Origin: Heterodera schachtii
Lineage: Eukaryota > Nematoda > Chromadorea > Rhabditida > Heteroderidae
Assembly (NCBI GenBank): GCA_023374025.1
Contig: SIJG01000028.1
Span: forward strand, 1,188,040 to 1,252,039
DNA: 64,000 nucleotides
Direction of reading: 5' to 3'
Positions 49,948 to 60,840 of this stretch are shown piece after piece; position 1 is the stretch's first letter; each line of letters starts with the position of its first letter. Made by a program: the position numbers and the translations under genes. The notes beneath the pieces were generated by a model. That model was given only the letters and a program-made list of their open reading frames with translations, searched no databases and was not told where the DNA came from.

Positions 49948-51831
49948 TCATCCGGGCGAGTACCGATCAGGGGCTCGGCGGTTCCGTCCACTCCGGCGCG
50001 GCACTTGTTGCGGCGGTGTCGGGCTTCGACGGGCCTGCTCGGGTTCGAACTCGTCCTGGTGATCATCGTTGATCGGGTCAGGCCTTGGCTCAAGGTCCTG
50101 CCCAACAATTCCAACGTTCGGTGCGGTGATCGGCAGATGGAATGCCTCATTTAAAACATTTAATGGTTCGTGGCCATTAGCTGTGTTTTCCCGGTTCCGC
50201 AATTGGTTCGCATGGAAGCGATTTGTCGAACCATCGGGGAATTTGACCGTGTAAATGACTCCGGAGCATTCACAAATTGTTCCTGCTCTCCAATTCTGCG
50301 AGAGTCGGTGTCTAGCCCAAACTGGCTTATTTGACACAAATTTCTGCGGTCGGGTGCCAAACCGGCGATTGAAGTGTTGCTCCATTTTGGTGTCTCTCTC
50401 CGTTTGCTGCGGAAGAGGCGGCATTAGGAGATCAATCGTTGTGCGCGGTTTTCGGCCAAGGAGCATTTCGGCGGGGGATTTTGCATCCGGCAGCGAATCG
50501 TTCGGTGTCGTGCGGTAAGTGACCAGGAAAGTGTTGATAATTTCCTTATTCGGCACTCCCTCCCCTTTTATCTTTCGAAACGCTCTCTTAAAAGTGTCCA
50601 CGAACCGTTCCGCTTGTCCATTGGACATTGGGTTGTACGGAGCGGAAAAGAGATGTGCAATTCCATTTGCTTCTGTGAATTTAGCGAATTCACTGGCGGC
50701 GAACTGCGTTCCGTTGTCGGTTACCAGTGTTTCAGGTATACCGTGTCGTGTGAACAGATACCGTAGTCGTTCGATTGTTGCGGCCGCTGATTTTGTGGTC
50801 ATTTCGAATACCTCCGGGTACTTCGAATATGAGTCCACAACAATCAGAAATTCTTTTCCAAAGAAAGGGCCCGCATAATCGGCATGAATTCGTTGCCATG
50901 GCCGCGTTGATTTTGGCCATGAGTGCAAATCCGTTTTCGTCGGTGCCTTTGCGGCCAATTGACACGGTGCACAATTCTTGACGAATTCCTCAATTTGTTG
51001 ATCCAATTTCGGCCAGAAGACGTACTGCCGGGCGAGTTGTTTCATCCTTTTAATTCCAGGATGGCCCTTGTGTAGCAGTGTCAAAATTTTGGTCCGGAAT
51101 TTTTCAGGGATCACAATTCGTTCGCCATACATCAGACATTCCTTCAGAATTGTCAGATCAGCTTTTCTTCTGCCGAAAAGCTCAATCTCATCTGATTGTG
51201 GCGCCAATTTGCGTTCATCAGGCCAACCTTCTCTGACGAATTTCATAACAATTTGAATTGTTTTGTCCTTTTTGGACTCAGAGACCAAATTTTCAAATTT
51301 TATTGGCAGAATTTGCTTTGCCATATCCAAAACAGTTCCAAGATCCTCGTCGATGTTACACGCGGCGATCACTCGTTCATCATCACATTCAAATTCTTTG
51401 GCAATCAGGCGACTGAGTGCGTCGGCTTGACCAAAATCGTTGGTATTGACATATTCAATGTCGAAGTCGTAGGCCAGCAAAGTGAGTGACCAGCGAAGCA
51501 GCCGATTTGCGCTGCACTGCCGTATGCCTTTCTTGCTTCCGAAGATACTGATCAGCGGCTTGTGATCAGTTTGCAATGTGAAGTGTCTGCCGTAGATCAT
51601 TTTGTGGAACTTTTGCACTGCAAAAATCAATGCCAGGCCCTCCTTTTCAATTTGAGAGTAATTTTTCTCTGCTGGAGTGAGTGACCTTGAGGCATGTGCA
51701 ATTGCTTTACTTTGGCCGTTCGGAAATTTGTGGGAAATGACGGCCCCAATCCCGAGTTCCGACGCATCGGCTGCCACAATTATGTCCAATTTAGGATCAT
51801 AATGGGTGAGGAGCAGTTCCGATGTAAGCAC
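49948..51831 (-). pseudogene. pol: Gypsy pol, RNase H and integrase part
   Basis: The 3' half of pol: 627 codons in the same frame as the upstream RT part, which is separated from it only by an in-frame TAA at 51834-51832. The apparent start codon is GTG and is simply the codon after the stop. RNase H occupies about residues 15-130, with Asp22, Glu64 and Asp89 as likely metal ligands. Integrase follows, with a zinc site His254, His257, Cys287, Cys290 and a catalytic triad Asp318, Asp372, Glu408. The last two are separated by 35 residues, as expected for D,D35E integrases. The C-terminal tail is proline- and arginine-rich. The stop is 7 bp from the polypurine tract, so the 3' untranslated region is nearly absent. 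Confidence 0.93.
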
Positions 51832-53151
51832 TTACTTCAATTTTTGGAATGCTTTTTGTCGTTCTTCCGTCCACTTCCATTCAACGTCATCCTTCAGCAT
51901 GTCGTCCAAAGGCTTCCGCGTGAAGCGCATGTTCTTGACGAACTGTTGGTAATGGTTTACCATGCCGAGGAATGATCGAAGTGACGAAATGTCTTTTGGA
52001 GCCGGCATTTGGACAATTGCATGAATTTTTGCTGGGTCCGGTCGGCGTCCATTCCGATCGATTATTTGACCCAAATATTTGATTTGGTCACGGAAGAAGG
52101 TCGATTTTTCCAGTTTCACTCGGAATCCGTAGGCTTGGATTCGTGAAAACACTTCTTCCAAATGTCGGACGTGTTGTTCAGTCGTTCCGCTGACAACGAT
52201 TATGTCGTCCAGGTAAGCGGTGGCGAAGCTTAGTCCGGCCAGCATTTTATCCATAATTGACTGGAATATGCTTGGTGCCGACTTTACACCGAAGGGCAAC
52301 CGTTCCATTCGGTAATTCCCTTTGTGTGTCGCCAATCCGCACAAATCTTTGGATTCTTCGTCCAATTCGATTTGTAAATACGCGTCCCTCAGATCGATCT
52401 GGGAAAAGATTTTACCTCCATTCAAGGTGGCAAAAATATCCTCAGGTACTGGGAGCGGGTGTTGACAGTCGAGAAGTGCGTCATTTAGACCTGTCGAATA
52501 GTCGATGCAAAGTCGCGCTGAGCCGTCGGCCTTTTTCACAATCAGAATAGGCGCTGCCCAGTTCAAATGGTCGACTTTGCTGATCACGCCCATCCTTTCC
52601 AATCGGCCCAATTCTTTTTCGACAACTTCCAAAGAGTTGTATGGCACAGGGCGTGCCTTTCGAAAAATGGGTGCGGCGTCTTCTTTCAACGACAGTCGTG
52701 CCTTCTCCTTTGTGCAGAGTCCTAACCCGTCTTTAACGACTTCGGGAAAGGCCCTTTTCAATGCCTCAATTTTGGCTTCTGTGCCGGCCATTTGTTTTGT
52801 GCCACTGGGAATAATTTTCTCTCCCTTTGGGCGGCCGGCGTTGCACAAGTTTACTGCCACGTTGCTGATCTTCAGCTTCATTTCGTCCAACAAACCAAAT
52901 TTGTCCATGGTTTGGCAACTCAGCAGATTAAGTGAGCCTTTCTTTGCCACGTAAAATGGTCGCTTCACTTCAATCTCGCCGAATTTGAAAATGCCAATAC
53001 CTTTTCCAATGAATGGAACTTCCTTTCCATCAAAGTTCTTCCCAATTTCGTCGCACACTTCGATCGGTGGCTTGCCAATTTCGGCATAAGTCAACTCATC
53101 AATCACGTCGATGTCCGATCCGGTGTCGAGGAAGAATTGGACTTTTTGGGT
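51832..53151 (-). pseudogene. pol: Gypsy pol, protease and reverse transcriptase part
   Basis: The pol frame is open from 53151, just after a TGA, down to TAA at 51834-51832. Protease lies at the very start, with the aspartate motif LDTGSD at about 53130-53113, upstream of any usable start codon. Reverse transcriptase follows with the K02A2.6-like signature DYSTGLND, motif A around FSQIDLRDAYLQ and the catalytic YLDD at 52215-52204. The connection region leads into RNase H beyond the stop codon. In related elements this is one polyprotein with RNase H and integrase. Here the stop would cut the product before RNase H. The frame differs from that of gag. Confidence 0.93.
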
Positions 53152-54193
53152 TCAGCAGAATTTTGATCTGCATCAACGAAAGTGCATTGATCGAACAGGA
53201 GGTCATTCCGATCCTCAAATGTCCGATTTTCTTGTTTCCCATCATCTTTGCACCTTGTTGTTTCCTCCATGCCTGAACACTTTCACATTTCTTTCCCAAG
53301 TGACCATTGGTACCACATTTCGGACACTTTGTCAATTTGAATCGGCAGTTGAATGGCGGATGGTCACATTCTCCGCATCGCCAACAACTTTTGTTTGCCG
53401 TTGTGGTTTGTCCACTTTTGGGGAATTTGTTCTTCGGCAGGAAGTTTTGCTTGCCCTTTTGTTGGACAGCATTTACATTCCGAGAGCTGATCGGCGTTTC
53501 GATCGCTCGAGCCTCCGCAATCGTTGATTGGAAGTTTATTAAATCTTCCACTATTCCGTCATATGTCACGTTTTGTCCGTCCGTTGCCAATTTGCCCAAA
53601 ATTCGTTGCCGTAGTGTTGCGTCGTTCGGCGCTTTGAGTGCCGTCAAGAGCATTAACGAATAAAATTGCTCTTTCTTCAAATCATCAAATTTGAAGTCGT
53701 TCAGCAACTTTTTGTGCCGATTGATGAAGTGCCGGAAGTCCTCGCCATCTCCCCTCACCGCTTTTAGGCATTCATACCTGTCGATGAAGATTGACTGGGG
53801 TTTGGCGAAAAGCTTCTCCAATTTCAGCACTGTCGTCGGAAAGTCGAAATCTGTGACTGAAGCTGGCAGAACAGATCGGCTATACTCGCTGAAAGCCATC
53901 TCGCTCAGCTTGTTCATCAGCGACTTGACCTTGATTTGATCACTTGCTGTTGGCGCGGCGCAGTCGAGGGCGAATTTGAATCGGTCGAGCCATTCGCTCA
54001 CACGACTCTTTTCATCACACGCTTCGAACAGCGAAATGTCCGGCAGTGAAGGAATGACGACTGAATTTGGCGGATTTTGTTGGCCAGCTGCGATGTTTGC
54101 AGCATTTTGGTTTGCCAGCAACTGCGCAATTTGTTGCGACTGTTGTTGCACCAATCTCTGTTGGTCCTCAAATTGTTGCTGTTGCTGCGTCAT
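53099..54193 (-). pseudogene. gag: Gypsy gag with zinc knuckles, 3' end out of frame
   Basis: Capsid/nucleocapsid protein that packages the element RNA. I take ATG at 54193 as the start, because the frame extends upstream only to a TTG and through leader repeats. The first 60 codons are glutamine-rich. A retrotransposon gag region follows (SEWLDRFKFAL and later residues). Two zinc-binding motifs sit near the end: Cys-x2-Cys-x4-His-x4-Cys, then Cys-x2-Cys-x4-His-x4-Cys. After about 53247 the gag frame looks meaningless. Another frame is open and acidic from there to about 53146, where the protease frame takes over. This suggests two 1-nt losses in a once continuous gag-pol frame. Confidence 0.88.
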
Positions 54194-54398
54194 TAGTTTT
54201 GCTTTACTGCTGTTCGACGAATGCCAGCCCGGCTTTATGAAATTCGATGATAGCCAACCCGGCTTTAGAATTTCAAAATTTGTTGATGGCCGACTCGGCT
54301 TGTGAAATTCGATGATGGCCAACTCGGCCTTAGAATTTCAAAATTGTTGATTGCCGACTCGGCTTTAGACGATGATGCTCAGCCAACCCGGCTTGAGT
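54194..54398 (-). repeat. Gypsy leader with six GCC(A/G)AC(T/C)CGGCTT repeats
   Basis: Between the primer site and gag, a GCCAACYCGGCTT-like word occurs on the plus strand at 54223, 54253, 54289, 54318, 54353 and 54382. Spacing alternates at about 29-30 and 35-36 bp, so the unit is a dimer of about 65 bp. Its role is unknown; leader repeats may bear on packaging or transcription. Confidence 0.8.
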
Positions 54399-54416
54399 TG
54401 AAGAGGGGCGTCGCCA
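54399..54416 (-). promoter_or_regulatory. Primer binding site
   Basis: On the minus strand TGGCGACGCCCCTC starts two bases inside the 5' LTR. TGG is the complement of a tRNA CCA end, and TGGCGAC is common in this Gypsy group. The exact tRNA cannot be named without the host tRNA set; arginine is a guess from related elements. Confidence 0.8.
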
Positions 54417-54418
54417 AT

Positions 54419-54715
54419 TGTTCGGTCTTACCTAACCGAGCTAAACAGTCCAATAAATAATCAATGTATTTATTGGAAAACAAATAAATAAATATTTGAG
54501 CGGAGGACAATTGGAGGAAATGTGGGAATTTAACAAGAAGACAGAATGAACGATGGAAATGAGCGGGGGTCAAAAGTGGGGGAGGAAAGATGTGTCTGAC
54601 TTAACAAAGGGAGCACAGACACAATTAATTGAGAGAAATAGTGCGGGAGACAGAGAGAGGAAAATAACATAAATAAAATAATTAAAATGTCTCTCTCGGG
54701 GTCATCACCCGAACA
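54419..54715 (-). repeat. 5' LTR of the Gypsy element
   Basis: 297 bp, carrying the promoter for the minus-strand element, with the same TGTTCGG/CCGAACA ends as the other LTR. I compared it base by base by eye with 49633-49929 and saw no difference. CTTAG follows at 54716-54720. Confidence 0.95.
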
Positions 54716-55407
54716 CTTAGCAGGACTTTTTTCAGAATTTTCTGCTTACCTGGTATTGAGTTTTCATGTTCCGCCATAAACATATGACCACGCGAAAATG
54801 GGGTGTACCACCAAAAGTCTAGAAGTGATCTGACAAAAAATTCTCATTTCGACTAATGATTGGTATCATTTGAAAGCCCACAAAAAATGCTACAAAAAAT
54901 GTTATGACACTTATTGTCATACTGTTCTTGGTTAATAATTATTAAGGAAAGTGTTTGTTAGCAGCAAGTCGCCATAAACATATGACCATGACTGTATCTT
55001 ATTGAGCAAATTAATTATGGAAAAATTGAATTTTTCTTTTTGAAGCAAAAAAATAATTGGGTTTTCTAACAGCAATTCTTTTAATTGAATGTCAATCTTT
55101 GTGACTAATAATTTTTTGCAATTTTCAATTAGTTATTTTTGCCGTTGGTTTTAGTTTTATTAAAACTTATTGATAATAGTGGTTAATTTTAATGAAAATA
55201 ATATTTTTGACAGCGCGGCGCAAAAGTCCATTTTTGCTGGGCGGCGCAAATGTCGCGGCGCAAATGGAGCGGCGCAAATATCCGCGGCGCAACTGTCTGC
55301 GGCGCAAATAGCGCGGCGCAAGTGTCGACTTTGCTGAGCGGCGCAAGTGTCCACTTTTGCTGTGCGGCGCAAATGGCGCGGCGCAAATGTCTCATCACGA
55401 AATAGAC

Positions 55408-56559
55408 AACACGACGGGTACGCTTTATTTTTCTCAAATAATAAATTTCAAATAGAAGAATTTTTTTTGTAAAAAAGATTAAAACCTATTATTTAATTTA
55501 ATTGTTTATTATATTTTATAAATTTCGTTTATTTATAATGTTGATTTTTAACGATTCAAGGTTTATTTGTTTCACTTTCACAAGCATTTATTTTCTTTAG
55601 AATATTTTTTCTTCATTATTTATAATTTTCATATCGCAATCATTTGAAAGAGGATCATAATTTTATTATTCATTTTAATGTTATCCGTTCAATTTATATT
55701 ACATAAATACAACATTTTGAACAATTAACTGATGACTTGCATGAAAATACTGGAAATTTAAAACATAACATTTTAAATATAAATATTATATGAGAAGAGA
55801 CAAAAGATTAAAATCAAAAATTGTTGTAAAAAACCCAATTAAATTAATTACATACATAATGCAAAATATTCATATTTAAATTATCAATAAAAGCAAAATT
55901 TCCTTATAAACACAATTTATACATTTTATGAACAAAACAAAATATCTCAATGAAATTTATCTTTCAACAATTGGGCAATCGGCATTTTGCTAATTTTATG
56001 AGCAATCACCGAATTATGTTTTTTTTTTAATTAGATTTAATAAAATAAATAAAATGCAATTATTTATTTGAATATTTATAAATTTAACAAAATAGTTTCT
56101 ATTCTATATTTAATAAAATTATGAAAATCCAATAAAATGTTTCTAAATCATGTAATTATCATTTCATACATGAACATATTAATGAAAAATAATAATATTT
56201 GAACAAAGCATGCATTTGCTTGAAAATCGCGTATCATAAGCTAATACATAAAACAGCTATTAGCAAATGAAAATATTAACTATATGTTTGCACAAATCAT
56301 ATTTGAATTATTCTTACAATAGATATTGAATTATAAAAATAATAAATTTAAAAAAATCATTAATTTTCACAAGAATTTATGTAATTTTATTTTAAACTAA
56401 TTCGTTATGTAAAATATACTTTATAAACAATTTATTCAAGAATTAACCGTCTTAATGATCAGTCATGCCAATATAATTGTTTGATAAATTTAATAAAAAT
56501 TAAATATAAAACTAAAAATCCAATATCATCCTCGCGAAAAACCGCAAATCATTAATAAA
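55408..56559. other. A+T-rich sequence, nothing recognised
   Basis: No gene, element boundary or clear repeat is visible between the outer foldback element and block F copy 2. Confidence 0.5.
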
Positions 56560-57180
56560 ATTTAAAAGTAAATAAAAATAATTAATTTTTTCTGTAAATC
56601 CTATTTATATATTTTTTAATTAAGTCTACTATATTACCAAACATTATTATTTTGTATAAAAATAAAATATTAAGAAATGTTAAAAATTTTCTATTTTTAA
56701 CTAATAATAAACAATATAAAAATAATTTTTCTATCAAATTTGATGACCATGCCTGCGGGCAAGAAGACTCGACTCAAATTTTCTGGAAGGAATCTCAAAC
56801 GCCACTAGTAATATGTTCTCGAGGATATGAAATTCATTGAGACAAAATAATCCATATAACAATATTATGCAACATAAATAAAAATAAAAAATTATACAAA
56901 ATAATAAAATTATTGCTGGCAATGATTACATAAGTAGATAAAGGCAATTAATTCTTTTCACCAAATTTCACAAAAATAAAGAAAAATGGAATGGCCAATC
57001 CAGATAAAACCAAGAAAACTACGATTTATCAAGAGAAACACACGAAGAACTAAATAAAAAAAATGTAATTTTGTAAAAATTGTCAAGTAAATATATCATC
57101 AAACCTATTAAATAAGGCTCTCGAAGAGGAAAAATGTACAATATTTATTGGATAAGGTCGCCATAGAATGATTTAAAAAA
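56560..57180 (+). repeat. Diverged repeat block F, copy 2
   Basis: Counterpart of 12720-13400 (see TATTACCAAACAT at about 56632 and AAAAATGGAATGGCCA at about 56984). It contains an inserted or unmatched stretch around 56700-56940, including the candidate frame at 56652-56840. Confidence 0.65.
56652..56840 (+). CDS. Hypothetical ORF with a coding-like 3' half
   Basis: A frame of 62 codons. The first half is Lys/Asn-rich read-through. From about 56742 the composition becomes balanced (His, Cys, Gly, Gln, Glu, Asp, Trp) to TGA at 56838-56840. The first codon is TTG, so it is more likely part of an exon than a whole gene. The opposite strand is also open here, with an acceptor-like CTTCCAG, so strand is uncertain. 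No family is recognised. Confidence 0.2.
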   Translation: MYKNKILRNVKNFLFLTNNKQYKNNFSIKFDDHACGQEDSTQIFWKESQTPLVICSRGYEIH

Positions 57181-58973
57181 AAGAATAATACTAAGGAATA
57201 ATTAAAAATATAATAGTTGTAAAATAAAACAAATTTAAAATTACATACAAATGTTTTTCTATAAAAAATTTTACGCTTCAATTTATACATGTTCGCCAAT
57301 AAATTACAATTAAATAATGAATTTTTTATATTGTTAACAAATAAATTTATAAAAAATAAAAATTTCTAGAAATATTAAAAATTATTTTTAAAGAATATGT
57401 ATAAAAATTATATATTGTTTTATTTTAATATATGTTTATATAATTTTTAATTTTTTATTTATTGTACCAGTTTTCAATCGCAAATTTACATTAATTCTTT
57501 TTTCAACATGTTAATTTTCTATATTATTTCCTCGATATTAGTAACATAATCATCATTTACATGATAAAGCTGCGAAGGAAATGGCGAAGGATATAGCTTT
57601 TGCTTTTGTTTTTGTTATTTTTTATTTCTTTTTGTTTTTTTAAAGAATTATCAAGAATAGGTTCTTGAATGTATGCAGGCTATATAAATTTAGTTGCGAT
57701 ATTCTGGTCATTCATTTTGAAATTTAATGGCGATTTTCGGTAATTATATGAAAAGAACTTTTGAATTATAGAAGGCTTTAACAATGCAACTTTTTTGTCT
57801 TTTAACACTTACTCGCAGTGTCTCAATAATATAAAGTACGTACAAATGCTTATATATAAAAATTTTTCATGAAATTAAGTACTACTTGTCGAGTTAAGGC
57901 TTAAAGCTTGAAAAATGAATCGGCTATTTTTTTATTTTTTTTATTTTACAAAAATTATATTCGCTCAATTAAATTCAAATTAAAAATAAAATTACTTTAT
58001 GAATTGGTACATTATATTTTTAATTTGAGGCTTCTTTCTTTTTTGATATTAACAAAGAATTATTTTTAAGATAATTTCGACTTTTTTGTATTTATTTCTT
58101 AGATATTTTTTTATACATTTTAAATATTTTTATAAAGAGATACATTATTATTTTATTTAATATTTTCACGATGAAGGTTTTCCATACTGCGTCATCTCTA
58201 ACAGATTTCATGATTATTAGCATTATAAGAAATGCATCTTTGCATTTGTATGTAAATTGCTGCTGGGAAGCAATTTTTTATTATGCCATAAAATGATACC
58301 TGCAAGGAGTAATGAAAACGCGATATTAATCGAGATTTATTTAAAAAACTGTTCAATATTTAATAAAGGAAAAATAATTAAGCAAAATATTAATTGATTG
58401 AATTTCTAAAGAACAAAAAATAAATAAAAATAAACCTTTAACACAAATGAACAATTTCGTTCAGAAAATTGAATTCAAAAAATATAAAAATACAAATAAA
58501 ATTAACTATGACAAGTTATGATGCTAATATGTATTAATGTTTTTTTTAAAAAAACTATTCTTTAATAATAATTTTTGAAATGTTTTTATTTATTAAAAAG
58601 AGAAAATATTGTTTTTTTTGTGTATACATTAGTTCACAGTAAATTTGATTTTTAAAAGCAAAAAACCGGTTTTAATATGCATGTTCAAAATTTTTACTCG
58701 TAAAAAATTTAGCTATTATGATATTTGTTATACCAATTTCGATTGTTTTACTTTTTATATGACAAAATTTTTTCTATTTATATAATTAAATTATTTTCAA
58801 GGAGATTAAATCAATGTTTTATTTTATATTTATGCCATTTACTAATTATATATTTGAATGTTGCATAATAATTTATATTGTAATTTGGAAAAATTTAATC
58901 TATTTTTGTGAGATAATCATTTTATTTATTACGGCTAATAAATTGTAATTTCAACGAATGATGAAGGATTTCT
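57181..58973. other. A+T-rich sequence before the terminal inverted repeat
   Basis: No supported gene. A patch at about 57562-57600 encodes a short charged helix-like stretch followed by a Phe/Val-rich run, with no splice support. About 58810-58900 resembles 12025-12110. Part of this region may belong to the left arm of the terminal inverted repeat, whose partner would lie beyond the window. Confidence 0.45.
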
Positions 58974-60840
58974 CGGCTAATTTTATCCTTTGCGTCAAAC
59001 CCGTTTTTCGTATACGTCGAAAAAGTAAATACACAACCATGAATAGTTTTTAAAATATTTTTCACTTTTGTGTGATTTGTAATAAATTTAATTTTAAAAT
59101 AAATTTGCCATTGTGGCGGTCGCTTATTTTGTTTTATGATTAACCTTTAAATTTTTAGATTTTTAAAAATATTTTAAATTTTGCTATTTTAAACAGGTCA
59201 TTTATGTGATGCACAAATTAAAATTACAATATTTAATTATTACACTAAACAAAAAACCTGTCTGTCGTTTTTCGAATATTTTTTTATATATTGTTTAATT
59301 ATTACAATTTTATAAATTTGGCTTTAAGAATTAAAAAAATTAAAGCTAAACGCATTTACATTGTATCCCTTTTCTTTATTTTTCGCTAAAATTAAACACA
59401 AAATTAATTTTTGGATCAAATATTTTTATATAAAATGTTGTTTTATATGAATTTGGATTTTTGTTTAAGAATGTGACGCATTATCATAATTTTAGTATAA
59501 TTTGTTTTTCTTTTTCATATAAACAATATAAGATATAACTTAAAGTTTATGAAAATATTTTGCTTTTTTAATACTATTTTTATAGTTGATTTAATTTTTT
59601 ATGTTTTCGAGAAACTAATGAAAATAGAATGGGGAAAATTTTATTTTGTAAATTTTAACATTTTTTCAAAATTTATTCTAAACGGGGGCTTTAATTTTTA
59701 AATTAATATTTTTATTAAAAGTTATTAAAATAAAGAAACAAAAAAATATATGTTATAAATTTACGAATTGAAATATTGACCAAAACTGTGAGAGTAAAAA
59801 TAAAAGAAAAAAGCTTTTTATAAGCATTCATGAAGTTTTTAGCTACAAATGCCTTAAATAAAATAGGGCAATCGATAAATTAAATATTGCAAAAACATTC
59901 AAAAACGAAGACCCATATAAATTATTTGAATATAATAATATTTCAAAATTAAATTTAGGATGCATTTTATGTTACTTTATATGAAACATTAAATAAATGA
60001 TGCATCGATTTATTTATCATTAAAAATGAAAAAAGGATATGAACGAAATAGACCTATCTATATTTTGTTCAAATCTTTAAAGCGAAAAATTAAGATACAT
60101 TAAAGCCCATAGCTATGAATGAAATTTTAAAAATATTAATAAAAAAATATTGGGTAGTTTGTTAAACAAAAATTATAAAGATTAAAAAGCAATATAAATT
60201 AATTATTTTCACAAAATATCAACCGAAGATAAATAAAAAAAATGCTTAAGATAATCAATTTTAATAAAAAATTCAAAAACTAACCAATAAATATTTAATA
60301 TTTAATTTATTACCGAAATTGTTGATTCGGCCGATGGTCCGATTGCTAACGTAACTATTAATTCTAAGGAACAAATAAACAAAATAATTAGTTCATATAA
60401 TATAAAAAAATTTAAATTGAAAATGAAAATTCAAAAAGATGAATGCAGCTCAAATCTCATCTATTGAAATTAGGTTTATAAGGAATTAGCAATAATTAAT
60501 AAAAGACTTCAATATGTGATAACTATAGAGCATTTATTTTAACAATTTTTGATTCTTTAAATTTTTTTTTTTGCTTAATTATTTAATTTCAAATTAAATT
60601 TTATTGTTCATTAATATTTTTTTATACTCAATCAGATATACAAGTTTCAGAGCCCCAATTTTGACCAAATGATGGACAACAGGCAATAAGATTCCAATGC
60701 AGCAAATGCGTCCATTAGCCCGCCTTGAGTTTGAAAATATTGCATAAAAATTATTTATTCAATATGCAATTGACATTTTTTTATTAGTGAAATTTACATT
60801 TTATATTTATTTCTCTCTAAATTTCTAATTTTTTGTAAAA
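58974..60840 (+). repeat. Left arm of a giant inverted repeat
   Basis: These 1,867 bp are the reverse complement of 62134-64000, base for base over nearly the whole length. The one difference I found is GATGCACAA near 59209 against GATACACAA in the other arm. Equal arm length implies essentially no indels. The arm starts at CGGCTAATTTTATCC only because the window ends at the partner base, so the true arm may extend further left. A G+C-richer patch at 60650-60730 is shared with the other arm and has open frames, including one after an AATCAG acceptor. Confidence 0.95.

Larger units (their letters stand above)
49633..54715 (-). mobile_element. Ty3/Gypsy LTR retrotransposon, K02A2.6-like, complete but broken
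   Basis: A 5,083-bp element on the minus strand: 297-bp LTRs, CTTAG target duplication (49628-49632 and 54716-54720), primer binding site, gag with zinc knuckles, protease, reverse transcriptase, RNase H, integrase and polypurine tract in the Gypsy order. The sequence shows one in-frame stop and two frame changes. The LTRs read as identical, so insertion is recent. Coding DNA is far richer in G+C than the host DNA. There is no envelope frame and no chromodomain that I can see. Confidence 0.95.
48783..54996. mobile_element. Tc1/mariner-like foldback element split by the Gypsy insertion
   Basis: Ends are CAGTCATGGTCATATG and its inverse, at 48785 and 54994, each bounded by TA (48783-48784, 54995-54996), the mariner target. 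Removing the 5,083-bp retrotransposon and its 5-bp duplication leaves 1,122 bp. That consists of two arms of roughly 530 bp (48785-49312; 49379-49632 continuing at 54721-54994) and a 66-bp loop at 49313-49378. The arms match over almost their whole length with some mismatches. No transposase is encoded, so it is a large foldback MITE. Open frames in the arms mirror each other and are not genes. Confidence 0.85.
48242..55407. mobile_element. Outer foldback element with TTTGCGCCGCG arrays
   Basis: Inverted arrays of a word close to ACATTTGCGCCGCG lie at 48251-48430 and, reversed, at 55211-55398. GAAATAGAC (9 bp) flanks the pair at 48242-48250 and 55399-55407. Without the nested insertions the element would be about 936 bp. 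A 9-bp duplication suggests a Mutator-like origin, but the outermost ten bases of the two ends match poorly, so class is uncertain. Between words both arrays contain spacers such as CAGCAAAA. The open frames here, rich in Arg, Cys, Ala and His, are only the array read in three phases. Near 48610-48740 a patch resembles the array region of element 2. Confidence 0.6.

Noticed and set aside
53136..53160. Programmed gag-pol frameshift site at the CCCAAAAAG sequence
   Set aside because: The heptamer is not in the phase needed for a standard -1 slip, and a second frame change lies about 100 bp upstream. Two single-base losses in a once continuous frame explain the pattern better.
50069..54305. Many plus-strand frames of 60-150 codons across the Gypsy element
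   Set aside because: They are antisense shadows of gag and pol; the minus-strand frames carry every recognisable motif.
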